This document shows, in pieces, positions 7,312 through 16,800 of a stretch of 62,069 nt of DNA (the stretch's first letter is position 1; each line of letters opens with the position of its first letter). A model generated the notes under the pieces. The model did no database searches. It saw nothing but the letters and a program-made list of their open reading frames with translations, and was not told the origin of the DNA. The position numbers were made by a program, and so were the translations under genes. The DNA comes from Elusimicrobiota bacterium. Its GTDB lineage: Bacteria; Elusimicrobiota; Elusimicrobia; UBA1565. The stretch covers positions 1-62,069 of the forward strand of contig JACRDU010000034.1 in the NCBI GenBank assembly GCA_016218495.1, read 5' to 3'.

Positions 7312-8457
7312 ATGGACTCGAATCGCGTGATGAAGCTGGCGGCGGTGGTGGGCGCCGCCGGCGCCGCCGCCGCCCTCGGCATCGGCCTCTTCCTTCCCAC
7401 GCAGACGGACCCGGAAATCTATCTGGGCTGGCACCGCGGCGGAGAACCGGCGTTCCCCGCGCGCGAAACTCCGGAGATGACGCCCGACGAGCACGCCTCG
7501 GCCCTGGTCCCCGCGCTGACCTCGGAGGACGCCGAGAACCGGCATCTGGCCCGCGAGGCTCTGGGCGCGCTGCTGGAGCAAGGGACCGCCCTGGCGCCCT
7601 CGGTGCAAGACGACGTCGCCCTGGCGCTGGCCGAGATGCACCGCCTCTCGACCGGCTCGACCAAGTCGGAGATCGCCGAGCGCCGGGAGTGCCTGACCCT
7701 GCTGGTCGCCGGGGTCAAAGGCGACGCGGCGCGCGCCTATGCCGAGCAGGTGCTGGCCGTCGGGGACGGCGCCGACAAGAAGGCGGTGCTGGAGGCCATG
7801 CTGGAGCCGGGAGCCCTGCGCGGGAAGGCGCTCTTCGAGTCGGCCTATGAGCTGACCAAGACCGCCGAGGTCCCCGAGAGCCTCAAGCCCGCCGTCATCC
7901 GCCGCGTGCGCGGCAAGGCGGCGGCCGAGGAGCTGATGGCGTTCGTGCGGGAGACCAAGGACAGGAAGGCCCTGGCCGCCGCCGCCGTCGAGGTCCAGAA
8001 CCTGCACCGCCCCGAGCTGCTCGGGGAGGTCATCGCCCGGCTCGACGACGAGGAGATGCTCAAGGACGCCAAGCAGCTGCCCTGGTTCAACGGGAACCTC
8101 CTGGCGCAGCACATCGGCAAGGCCGAGGGCGTCGAGCTGGTCAGGGCCCTGCGGGTGGTCTGGGCGCGGCCCAGCCTGACCAAGCAGACGTTCAAGTCCG
8201 TGCAGGAGACGCTGGCCTCCGCCGACCCGGCGGTGCGCCGCATGGCCGCCCGGCTGGTGCCCGACGCGGTCAAGTACGAGGCGCTGCAGGCCGACGAGGG
8301 CGAGAAGACGCTCTCCGCGCGGCTGGATGTGGAGACCGACCCGGCGGTCAAGGGTGAGCTGGAAGCCGTCCTCGGGGAGGTCCGCCGGAACCGGCGCCCG
8401 GCGGAGACCGCGGTCGTCGAAACGCCCCTGACCGAGGCGCAGCCCCAGAACCCGTAG
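7312..8457 (+). CDS. Membrane-anchored helical-repeat protein of unknown function
   Basis: A 381-residue protein with one N-terminal hydrophobic segment (residues about 8-29, AAVVGAAGAAAALGIGLFLP) followed by an all-helical Ala/Glu/Leu-rich body that resembles degenerate HEAT repeats. Examples are EDAENRHLAREALGALLEQG near residue 70 and SADPAVRRMAARLVPDAV near 303. The C-terminus is a Pro/Glu/Thr tail. An AGGAG ribosome binding site precedes the ATG. A strong hairpin follows the gene, so it is probably monocistronic. The next gene also encodes HEAT repeats, hinting at shared ancestry or function. No catalytic motif is visible. Confidence 0.7.
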   Translation: MDSNRVMKLAAVVGAAGAAAALGIGLFLPTQTDPEIYLGWHRGGEPAFPARETPEMTPDEHASALVPALTSEDAENRHLAREALGALLEQGTALAPSVQDDVALALAEMHRLSTGSTKSEIAERRECLTLLVAGVKGDAARAYAEQVLAVGDGADKKAVLEAMLEPGALRGKALFESAYELTKTAEVPESLKPAVIRRVRGKAAAEELMAFVRETKDRKALAAAAVEVQNLHRPELLGEVIARLDDEEMLKDAKQLPWFNGNLLAQHIGKAEGVELVRALRVVWARPSLTKQTFKSVQETLASADPAVRRMAARLVPDAVKYEALQADEGEKTLSARLDVETDPAVKGELEAVLGEVRRNRRPAETAVVETPLTEAQPQNP

Positions 8458-8478
8458 GCCGGGACCTGGAGGTGAAAC

Positions 8479-8504
8479 GCGGCCCCCCCGCAAGGGGGGG
8501 CCGC
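8479..8504 (+). terminator. Hairpin terminator with GCAA loop
   Basis: The arms GCGGCCCCCCC and GGGGGGGCCGC form a perfect 11-bp stem closed by a GCAA tetraloop, 21 bases after the stop of the preceding gene. There is no U-run, so it is intrinsic-like rather than canonical. Confidence 0.65.
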
Positions 8505-8515
8505 CCTGTTCCTGC

Positions 8516-8528
8516 TATCATCCATCAA
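8516..8528 (+). promoter_or_regulatory. TATCAT-N6-ATG, probable leaderless promoter
   Basis: An extended -10-like element, TGC-TATCAT (8513-8521), ends six bases before the ATG. The predicted transcription start therefore falls on the A of the start codon. No Shine-Dalgarno sequence precedes this gene. Confidence 0.5.
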
Positions 8529-10210
8529 TGAGATATCTTCCCCTCTTGCTGCTCCTTGCCGCGGCGGCTTCCGCTTCCGACGGGGTCCACCGGGCCCAGG
8601 AAGCCTTCCTCCTCGGACAGAAGGGCCTGGCCGAGGCCGCCGACGGCGCCCCGGAGAGCCCCGCGATGAGGGAGGAGCGCCTGGCCGCCGCCTCAGCCCT
8701 CCTCCCGCTGGCGGCCGAACCTGACCCGCTCGTGCGCGCCGCGGCCGTAGAAGGCCTCGGCAAGACCGGCGCGGCGGAATCCGAAGCCGCCCTGCTTGCC
8801 GCCGCCCGGGACCCCGACGCCGCCGTCCGGGCGGAGGCCGCGCTGGCCTTCTTCCGACAAAGGCTCCTCAAACGCGTGCCTGAATATTCGACGGCGGCGG
8901 TCACCGCCCTGGCGACGCTCGGCGGAGACCAGGACGCCGAGGTGCGCTGGCGCGCCGTCTACGCCTTTTCCCGCTGGGCCGAACCGCGGGCGGCCCAAGT
9001 CCTGACGACGGCCCTGCATTCCGCCGACCCGAGGCAGCGCCTCTTCGCGCTGCGCGGCTTGACCAAGCTCGGGCCCCTGCCTCCGGCCCCCCTTCTCGAC
9101 GAGGACCCCTATGTCCGTGCCGAATCCGTGGGGGCGTATGGTCCGACCCCGGCTTCCTTCAGGGACCCCTCCCCCCACGTCCGGGCCGCCGCGGCCGCCT
9201 GGAGCGGTTCGCACCCCGTCTCCCCGGCGGCCCGCTCCGAGCTCGAACGCATGGCGGATTCCGACACAGCGATGCCGCGCGGCGAGAGCCTCGTAGCCTT
9301 GGCCCGCCTCGGCGCCCCGGGCGGGCGCTTCGCCGCGGCGCGGGCGGACCGGCATTGGTGGGTCCGCTCCAAGGCCTATGAGGCCACGTCGCTGACGGCC
9401 GGCTCCGAGGAGGCCGTGGCCGCCGGCCTAGACGACCCCGACCCGCGCGTCGCCGCCGGCGCCATGGAAGCGCTGGCCGCCTCGAGCCCGACCTACGCCG
9501 GAGCACGCATCGCCGCCGTCCTGCGCGACGCGAAGGCTCCGCTCGAACTCCTGGGCACGGCCGCCGACGCCGCCGCGGCCCGCGGCCCCGAGATGACGGA
9601 AGCGCTGCTCGACGCGCTGAAGACGGGGGCGCCCGGCCTGACGGCCGAGGTCCGCGGCACCATCCGCAAGGCGCTGCGCGCGGCCGCCGAAGCCCGCCCG
9701 GACGACGCCTCGCGCATCGCCGCGGCCCTGGCCGCCTTCCCCGAGATGACGGACTCCCCCCGCCGGTTCAAGCACCTGTCCCGCCCGGCCTCCGTCGTCA
9801 TCAAGACCGAGAAGGGCGTCGTGGTCATCGAGCTCGACCCCGCCGCCGCCCCCAACCATGCGGCCGCCTTCGTCGACTCCGTGAAGAGGAGGCTCTACGA
9901 CGGGACCGTCTGGCACCGAATCGTCTCCGGCTTCGTCGTCCAGGGCGGGGACCCGCGCGGGTCGGGCTGGGGAGACGACGGCTGGCGCCTGGAAGACGAG
10001 CCGTCCCGGCGCCGGTTCCTGCGCGGCACCGTGGGCATGCCCAAGGCAGGCAAGGACACGGGCGGCTGCCAGCTCTTCTTCAGCCTCGTCCCCACGCCCC
10101 ACCTCGACGGGCGTTATACGGTCTTTGGCAGCGTGGTTTCGGGACTCGACGTCCTCGACCGCCTCGAGCCGGGCGACCGCATCATATCGGCACGCCTCAA
10201 GAAAGGGTAG
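8528..10210 (+). CDS. Exported HEAT-repeat protein fused to a cyclophilin-type peptidyl-prolyl isomerase
   Basis: A 560-residue protein. Residues 1-15 are a short signal peptide (YLPLLLLLAAAASAS). Residues about 40-400 hold HEAT repeats, for example DPLVRAAAVEGLGKTGAAES and DPDAAVRAEAALAFF. Residues about 415-555 are a cyclophilin domain. It has the strand VVIKTEKGVVVIELD, WHRIVSGFVVQGGDP, a GTVGM strand and QLFFSLVPTPHLDGRYTVFG, which keep the Arg, Phe, Gln and His positions used in catalysis. The domain should isomerise Xaa-Pro bonds in the periplasm, with the HEAT solenoid holding a client or partner. The hexamer TATCAT lies six bases before the ATG. Confidence 0.88.
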   Translation: MRYLPLLLLLAAAASASDGVHRAQEAFLLGQKGLAEAADGAPESPAMREERLAAASALLPLAAEPDPLVRAAAVEGLGKTGAAESEAALLAAARDPDAAVRAEAALAFFRQRLLKRVPEYSTAAVTALATLGGDQDAEVRWRAVYAFSRWAEPRAAQVLTTALHSADPRQRLFALRGLTKLGPLPPAPLLDEDPYVRAESVGAYGPTPASFRDPSPHVRAAAAAWSGSHPVSPAARSELERMADSDTAMPRGESLVALARLGAPGGRFAAARADRHWWVRSKAYEATSLTAGSEEAVAAGLDDPDPRVAAGAMEALAASSPTYAGARIAAVLRDAKAPLELLGTAADAAAARGPEMTEALLDALKTGAPGLTAEVRGTIRKALRAAAEARPDDASRIAAALAAFPEMTDSPRRFKHLSRPASVVIKTEKGVVVIELDPAAAPNHAAAFVDSVKRRLYDGTVWHRIVSGFVVQGGDPRGSGWGDDGWRLEDEPSRRRFLRGTVGMPKAGKDTGGCQLFFSLVPTPHLDGRYTVFGSVVSGLDVLDRLEPGDRIISARLKKG

Positions 10211-10230
10211 ACGGGGCGCGCGCTCCGAGA

Positions 10231-10243
10231 TAAACTCTAGAAA
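10231..10243 (+). promoter_or_regulatory. TAAACT-N6-ATG, probable leaderless promoter
   Basis: TAAACT occupies 10231-10236, exactly six bases before the ATG at 10243. No Shine-Dalgarno sequence is present. The -35 region has no clear consensus. Confidence 0.45.
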
Positions 10244-10716
10244 TGACGACCTGCGCGGGCTGCGGAGCCTCGGTCGACGGCCTGCTCTGCCAGGCCTGCG
10301 GCCGCGCCACGCCCCATGTCGGGGACGCGCAGACGGAGCGCAGGGCCCTCGAGGAGCTCCACGGCGCCGCGGCGAAAGCTGGCGACGAGGCCGCCGCCCG
10401 CCTGCTGACGGCCGGGTTCCTCCCGTCCTCGAAGGCCGTGCTGATCGAGGCCGGCCTGCGCTGCCTGGCGCTGGCCGGGGAGAGCTCCACCTACTACATG
10501 CGCACCGGCGCCGTCGACCGGCTCCGGGCCGTGTCCGCGAAGCTGCGCCTGCAGCCCCAGGATGCCGAAGCGGCCCGCGCCCTGGAGCGCTTCGAGCATG
10601 CGGTCCAGGCGGCGGAGAAGAACACGCGCAGCGACCTCGCCGTCTTCCTCGCGGTCTGCCTGCTGCTGCTCCTGCTCGCCGGCGGGACGGCCGCGCTTTT
10701 CCTCCTCCGCCCCTGA
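10243..10716 (+). CDS. Small zinc-ribbon protein with C-terminal membrane anchor
   Basis: A 157-residue protein. The N-terminus holds a zinc-ribbon pair, CAGCG (residues 4-8) and CQACG about 12 residues later. A helical middle of about 100 residues follows. A single C-terminal hydrophobic helix (VFLAVCLLLLLLAGGTAALFLL) ends two residues before the stop, making it a tail-anchored protein with a cytoplasmic zinc ribbon. It lies 32 bases after the HEAT-cyclophilin gene and has its own -10-like hexamer. The function is unknown; zinc ribbons of this kind usually mediate protein or nucleic-acid contacts. Confidence 0.75.
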   Translation: MTTCAGCGASVDGLLCQACGRATPHVGDAQTERRALEELHGAAAKAGDEAAARLLTAGFLPSSKAVLIEAGLRCLALAGESSTYYMRTGAVDRLRAVSAKLRLQPQDAEAARALERFEHAVQAAEKNTRSDLAVFLAVCLLLLLLAGGTAALFLLRP

Positions 10717-10760
10717 CGCTCGTCATAGCCCGCGATCTGCGGCGACGCGTAGGATATTCG

Positions 10761-12365
10761 ATGCTCAACAGAGTCCCTTTGCTCATTTTGGCCGCGGCCC
10801 TAGCCTCCCCTGGGGTGACGGCCGCCCAAGCGCCCGCCTCCGAGAAGTTTCTCGAGATAGACAGCCGCACAACGGTGCGCATGACCCAGGTCTCCGGCCT
10901 CGGACGCAGCGCAAGCTTCTATCGGTCCGGGACATACGCTGTCGAAGAGCCTGCCCTCTACTTCCGGAAGTCCTTCGCCCAGGACTGGCGGACCAGCGCC
11001 GAGTTCCGCCCCCGATTCACCAACGACAAGCTGACCGACCAACGGGGTTTCTCCATCGAAACGCTATCCATGGAGGTTAGGAACTCGAGCCGAATCTTCT
11101 CGGCGGGAGACTATTTCGCCGTCATGTCGCAGTACAGCATGAGCCAGCTCATAAAAGGCGCCGCGTACCAGCGGAACTTCCGCAACGAGGAGAACTACCT
11201 CCGCGCCGCGCTCGGCTCCTTCGACGGCCAGTGGGAATACCTTTATAAGGAAGACCCGAACGAGCCCATGGACCGCCGGGGCGGCGGCCTGCGCGGCCAA
11301 TTGGCCCGGGACAAGTACCGCATGGGGCTCAACTGGGCCTTCGTCCAGGACGACCGCCAGGACAGCGTCCGCCAGCGCACGAGAGAAGACGCCTATTACC
11401 AGAACGTCGGCGCCCTCGACTGGGAATGGCGGCCGGGGACCCTGACCCTCGACGGCGAACACGCCGCCATGGTGACGACGCGGGCTCCCTTGAACGCCGC
11501 GCGCACCAAGAACCACGGCCATGCCAACCGCATCCGGATCCAGGGCAATCTCCTGGGCACCCGCCTGCAGGGCAGCTTCGAGAACGTCGCGAAGGACTTC
11601 ACGCCCCTGGCCGGCAGCGCCTCGTCGGACCGCCGGCGCTACAACCTGCAGGCCGACCGACGCCTCACCCCCCTCTGGCGGGCCTTCGCCAAGTTCAGCC
11701 TCAGCCATGACGACCTCGAGGGCTCGAACCTCAAGACGCGCACGACCCTGACCAACTACGACATCGGCGTCACGCGCACCAAGCTCTTCGGGCGCAAGAA
11801 CCTTGAGGCCTCACTGGCCTGGCGGCGTTCCCAGACCGACACGCGCAATTACACCCGCGACAAGACGAGCGACCGCCTCCAGGTCAACGTCTCCGATCAG
11901 CTGGCCAAGACCCTGCGCGGCTCCATCCTCTTCGAGCCGACCCTCGACAAGGACCATTCCCGCGGCACGGACGCCAGGCACTATTTCTACGAAGTCCGCC
12001 TCTCCGACCGCCGGCGCCTGCCCAAGAGCTGGAGCATGAACACCACGCTGTCGGGGCGTGAGCGCGACACCGACAACCTCGTCAGCCTCGGCTATGACCG
12101 CCAGCGCGGCGGCGCCTTGCTGCTCGATTTCTCCCGGCCCGGGGGGATGCAGACCGGGGCCGAATACGACCTCTCGACCACGGACCTCCATACGGGGACC
12201 GATTCTCGGACGGACCGCGGACGAGCCTTCTTCGAGTTCAAGCCCAAGGTCTTCGGCGACATGACGAGCGGGCTTGAGTACAATCTCGCCAGATATCGCT
12301 TCTCCGACCCCCTGCGCAATTACGACGAGCACCACGTCAGACTCTCCCTGACCTGGAAAATCTGA
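10761..12365 (+). CDS. Predicted outer-membrane beta-barrel protein
   Basis: A 534-residue protein that starts a tight plus-strand set of four exported proteins. The ATG at 10761 was chosen because a signal peptide follows at once (MLNRVPLLILAAALAS..TAAQA). The mature part is rich in alternating aromatic, polar and charged residues, as in amphipathic strands. Turns are Asp/Asn/Arg-rich (KTRTTLTNYDIGVTRTKL, DARHYFYEVRLSDRR). It ends in HHVRLSLTWKI, a plausible last strand. I recognise no named porin family. TAGGAT lies five bases before the ATG, and its AGGA could also act as a weak ribosome binding site. The next gene begins 7 bases after the stop. Confidence 0.7.
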   Translation: MLNRVPLLILAAALASPGVTAAQAPASEKFLEIDSRTTVRMTQVSGLGRSASFYRSGTYAVEEPALYFRKSFAQDWRTSAEFRPRFTNDKLTDQRGFSIETLSMEVRNSSRIFSAGDYFAVMSQYSMSQLIKGAAYQRNFRNEENYLRAALGSFDGQWEYLYKEDPNEPMDRRGGGLRGQLARDKYRMGLNWAFVQDDRQDSVRQRTREDAYYQNVGALDWEWRPGTLTLDGEHAAMVTTRAPLNAARTKNHGHANRIRIQGNLLGTRLQGSFENVAKDFTPLAGSASSDRRRYNLQADRRLTPLWRAFAKFSLSHDDLEGSNLKTRTTLTNYDIGVTRTKLFGRKNLEASLAWRRSQTDTRNYTRDKTSDRLQVNVSDQLAKTLRGSILFEPTLDKDHSRGTDARHYFYEVRLSDRRRLPKSWSMNTTLSGRERDTDNLVSLGYDRQRGGALLLDFSRPGGMQTGAEYDLSTTDLHTGTDSRTDRGRAFFEFKPKVFGDMTSGLEYNLARYRFSDPLRNYDEHHVRLSLTWKI

Positions 12366-12372
12366 GGAACCC

Positions 12373-13791
12373 ATGACCACCTCCCCCGCCATCCTCCTCG
12401 CCTGCCTCGCGGCCGCTCCGGCCCGGTCCGCCTGGTACGACTTTGCCAAGAACGATTCCGCCCCCGAGGTGGTCGAGCTGCAGGTCGCCGGCCGACAGAT
12501 GGAGAACCTCGTCGATGTCCTCGAGATGTTCCCCGACGAGCTCAAGGGCGGGAAGCTCGTGGTCCGCGGCAAGGCCTCCACCACCCGCGGGAGCATCGGG
12601 GCGGTGCTCGTCAGCGTCGACGGTGGCGCGAACTTCACCAAGGCCCAGCTCGAGCGCTCGGGGGCCTTCTACTTCGACTTCTCCCCCACCATCGAGCGTG
12701 AGCACGAGTTCCAGATCCGTGCCGTCGACACGACCGGGAGAGCCTCCGACCCGAAGGCTGGGGGCTTCAAGATCCTCGTCCTCCCCGACAAGAGCCGCGA
12801 GGAGGCCCTGGCGCTCTTCAACAAGCTCCTTGAGCTCTATAAAAAACGCGACCGGGCCGGCTTCATGGCCCTGGTCGCGGAGGACTTTGAGGGCAACCGC
12901 GCCTCCCTGGAGGAAGGGCTAGAAAACGACTTCTCGAGCCTGAGCAGCATCGACATTGTCCCGAGCATCTTGCGCATCGGGAAAGTCGGCGGCGTGATGG
13001 AGCTCGAATTCAGCTTTGTCCGCAGGGTCCAGTCCCGGACGTCCGGCAAGGTCCTCAGCGACAATTCCCGTACCGTGATGGGATTCATCCGCCAAGGAGA
13101 CGAGCTCCGGCTCTATTCCATGGCTGCCCCCCTCATCTTCGGCGTTGCGGCCGGCGGGGAGGCCGCCACATCCGTCGACGCCACGGCCGGCGGCGACAAA
13201 ATCCTCGCCGTCACGGCCGAGGGAGACGTGGTGAAGGTCGATCAGCAGCAGACGGTGGGCGCCACGGCGAACCAAACCGTTTCGAACATCGTCACGGGCC
13301 AGCTCAGCATCGTCTGCGCGATGGCGACCGGGGACACCAATACGAACTGCTCTTCGGTCGCACTGGATTCGAGGGCCGCGACGCGCAATCTTACATACCA
13401 GCAGCAGAGACACGCCCGAGACATGAACACGGGAGAGGTCAGTGTGACGGCCCATTTCAACGAACACCCGCCTGCCACCGCGGCCACAGGCTGCGTCTGG
13501 GTGGTCGAGCCCAACAGCCTGATTCGAGACCTGGGGGTCAGCGACCCGAGTTCGGTCAAGACCGTATCCTCCGATGCGGCCGACTACGAAACGGCCATCC
13601 CGGCCAACGGCGAGGTACGCCTCGTCGCCGGCAGAGTCTATGCGGTCAAGACGCCGACCCTCTATGCCCTGCTCAAGGCGACTACGGCGAACTGCTCCTA
13701 CACCCCCCCGGGGGGCGGGCCGGACGTGGTCAGCGTGAACGCCGTCTTTGAGTACCGCATCCAGCTGAGCCAGAACCCCGCCTTCTATTGA
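12373..13791 (+). CDS. Exported protein with Ig-like and NTF2-like domains
   Basis: A 472-residue protein with a signal peptide (residues 1-20, ILLACLAAAPARSA). Residues about 30-140 look like an Ig-type beta-sandwich (GGKLVVRGKASTTRG, VLVSVDGGANF, EFQIRAVDTTGRASD), as in FlgD-Ig or bacterial surface modules. Residues about 145-265 read like a SnoaL/NTF2-like fold: helix ALALFNKLLELYKKRD, GFMALVAEDFEGN, then strands ending FIRQGDELRLYS. The remainder is Thr/Val-rich and beta in character, with five Cys that could form disulfides. A GAGGAA ribosome binding site precedes the start. The NTF2-like part recurs in the next two genes. Confidence 0.62.
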   Translation: MTTSPAILLACLAAAPARSAWYDFAKNDSAPEVVELQVAGRQMENLVDVLEMFPDELKGGKLVVRGKASTTRGSIGAVLVSVDGGANFTKAQLERSGAFYFDFSPTIEREHEFQIRAVDTTGRASDPKAGGFKILVLPDKSREEALALFNKLLELYKKRDRAGFMALVAEDFEGNRASLEEGLENDFSSLSSIDIVPSILRIGKVGGVMELEFSFVRRVQSRTSGKVLSDNSRTVMGFIRQGDELRLYSMAAPLIFGVAAGGEAATSVDATAGGDKILAVTAEGDVVKVDQQQTVGATANQTVSNIVTGQLSIVCAMATGDTNTNCSSVALDSRAATRNLTYQQQRHARDMNTGEVSVTAHFNEHPPATAATGCVWVVEPNSLIRDLGVSDPSSVKTVSSDAADYETAIPANGEVRLVAGRVYAVKTPTLYALLKATTANCSYTPPGGGPDVVSVNAVFEYRIQLSQNPAFY

Positions 13792-13804
13792 GAGGCCGGC
13801 CCCC

Positions 13805-16800
13805 ATGAACCGGCCGAACCGCGTCTGTGCCCTGATTCTGGCCGGGACCCTTCTGCTCGCGCCAGCCCCTCCCGTGCCGGCCGAAGGCATCAAGGGTTCG
13901 ATGACCGAGGAGCAGCTTAACGACAAGTGGTGGGAGTACTATAAGAACATGGGGGGCGTCGACCCCATGGAGAAGTGGAAGGAGTACGTCGAGGAATCCA
14001 TCACGCCGGCCGAGCTTGCCGAGCTCAAGGACTATAAAGAAAAGGCCGACGCGGCCATGAACGCCGTTGACAAAATATCCCGGGGCGAGTTCCGCATCGA
14101 CGGTCAGAAGGCCCTCAAGCTGGCGTACGAGAGGCTCCGGGCGACCAAGAACCTCCCGCGCAAGCTCCGCCGCGAACTGCCCAGTGCGGCCCTGATAGGA
14201 AAGCTGCTGACCACCGTGGAGTTGGCCGCGACGATGATGAAGGCCAACAAGGGCAACGAGGTCGCGCTCCAGGCCGAAACCCTGTTCCAGACCCTGGCCC
14301 GGGATTCGAGCCTTTCGGGGCCGGACGACCCCCTGCCGGCGGACACCCACGCGGCCCTGGCCGTGTACAACAAGTATTGGCTTCCGCGGCGATCCGAGCA
14401 GACCAGGCTCGAGTCCATCGCCCGCCACCAGGGTTATCTGAGTATGAAGTTCCGCGAGCAGGACAACCTCGGCGCGCCTACGACCAGGAGCTATGTCGAC
14501 GGCACGCCCTTCAACGGCACGGTCGGCATGGAGGACCTCAGCACCTACGACGCCAACGTCGTGGATGCGCTGGTCAGCGTCCTGAAGATGGCCGCCGACT
14601 ACAAGAAGGGCGACATCCAGCAGCGCCAGGCCCAGACCGAGGCCCGGGAGCTGATGTCGGGGTTCGAGCGCTGGGGGCACATCACCGGAGAAGATTTCGA
14701 CGCGCTTCAAAGCCTGCTCGACATCGAGAAGAAGGTCGAAGCCGCCGTCCCGAGCTATGCGAAGATGCTCGCCGCAGTCCCTGTTGAGCTGGCCGAGGCC
14801 CGGGCCTCGCTGAAAGACGACATGGGGATGGCCTCCAAGTTCTGCGGGACGACGGCCCCGGCCCTCTACTCCGCCAAGCTGGGCCTGAGGGATTTCGGGG
14901 CCCGCAGCACGAAGGTCGTCCAGAAGGTGCAAGGGATGCTGCCAGCGGTCACCGCCGCGGAGCAGGATGCCCGCAAGTTCTGCGACGAATTTTCGCGGCT
15001 GAGCGAGCTGAAGGAGGCCGAGCGCCTCAAAGAGAAGGATAAGGAATACGCGCAGTATGTGAAGGACATCCGGAACGCCTGCAGCGCAGGCGGCTTTTCA
15101 GGCATGCGATACGACGGCCCCAGGCAGGCCGAAATCGATGCGCTCGTCGGAAAGGTCGATGCCGCCATAGCGAGAGACGGTCAAAACGACGTCACCGTTG
15201 GGAAATTCCTCGACCTTCACTATCTGGACCAAGTCCCGTCCTATGACGAGACCGCCGACGAATCGTCGCGTGCGCAGATCCTGAGCCGCCTGCGGGGCGA
15301 CATTTCCGCCCCGCCGGACGATTCGCTCGCAGGGCTCTATCTGAAGGCCATCGGCCTTTTCGAGGCCCATCTCAAGGCCCGTGCCGCCTTGGTCAAAACG
15401 GCGAACGCCGCGGCGCAGGCCATCGGAGCGGAGAGCGCTAGGCAGCAGAGCAGATGCGAGGCGATGCGGGAACTGGCCCGCCAACAGAAGAAGCCCGAGC
15501 CGGACTGCGTCTGGTGCGACGCCGGCCCCGCTGCGGAGGCCGCCGGCATCGCCATCAGCCGGATCCCCGCCCTCAAATTCTCGGGTCTCGAGGCGCCCGT
15601 GCGGCGCTGGCGGGCAGCCCAGGATGCGGCCGCGAAGATCTCCCGGGCGGCCCAGACGTCGTTCTTCGAGGATATCAGCAACGCCATCAAAGCCCTCGAC
15701 TCAGTCTTCGTTGCGGGAGAATCCTTCACGAGCAGCGCCGATACGATCCGCGGGTTCTACACCCGGGTCCTCCAGGAGACGCAGGCAAGCGGCTATTTCC
15801 ATGCCTTCAACGAGCTGCGCAATGCGGGGATGCGCCTGCGCTCACAGCACGACGAGATGGAGCGCGAGCTCGCCCTCGCCCAGAAGAGCTCCGCAAAGAC
15901 CACCGCCGCCATCCTCAAGGCCGCTCAGGACGCCGAGCAGGAGCTCTCCCGACTTCGCAGCGAGTCGAATACTGCGGCACGAAACTTCCAGATCGCGACC
16001 GATTTCTTCAGCCAGTCCCCCTGGCCCGAACAGGCGGCGTGGTACAGGGAGAAGGCGAAGGAGATTCCGGAATCGCTCGCCCAGCTCCAGGAGCTCATCA
16101 CCAAGACCAAGAAGTCGGCCCCGGGATATGAGAAGGGGCTGCAGGAGGCCGCCGCGGCCCTCAAGGACCTCGACTGGCATGCGGCGTCGTTCAGCGCCTC
16201 GGCGGCCAAGCTCAAGAAGCTTGGCGACGAGATCGAAGCCGATTGGCATCTTCGCGAGCTGCAGTCCCGCGCCGCGGGAGGAGAGCGCGCGGGCAACCAG
16301 TACCTGCAGGGGCTCGACGCCCCGATGAAGGCCGCATTGACGGACAAGCTCTCCAAGGCCCGCTCAGGTATGGGCGAGGTCGAGCTCAAGGTGGCCGGCT
16401 TCGCGGCGCGCGAGGTCGAGAAGATGCTGGCCGTCCTCTCCAGGCTCAAGGTTGTTCCAGCCGACGCCATCCTGCTCGACGGCGGCAAGACCGAGAGCCT
16501 CCTCCAGGCGAAGGTCTACCGCGACCTCGGGGCTAAGGCGCGCAAGCTCAATCCGGAACTGATGGCATCGCAGGGAGAGGCGGCCCGCATCCGAGGCGAG
16601 GTCGAAGGCGTCTATACCTTCGATGACTTCTACCGGAAAGAATACGCCTCCCACCCCGTCTTAAAGGCTTATCAGGACGCCCTGGCCGCCTGCGACGAGG
16701 TCGAGAAGAAGGGAGAGGCCTCTCGCGCAAAGCTGGCCTCCTCGATGAAGATGGAGGTGGACGCCATCTCCAAGGAGATGGACCCCCTCTTCAAGAAGCC

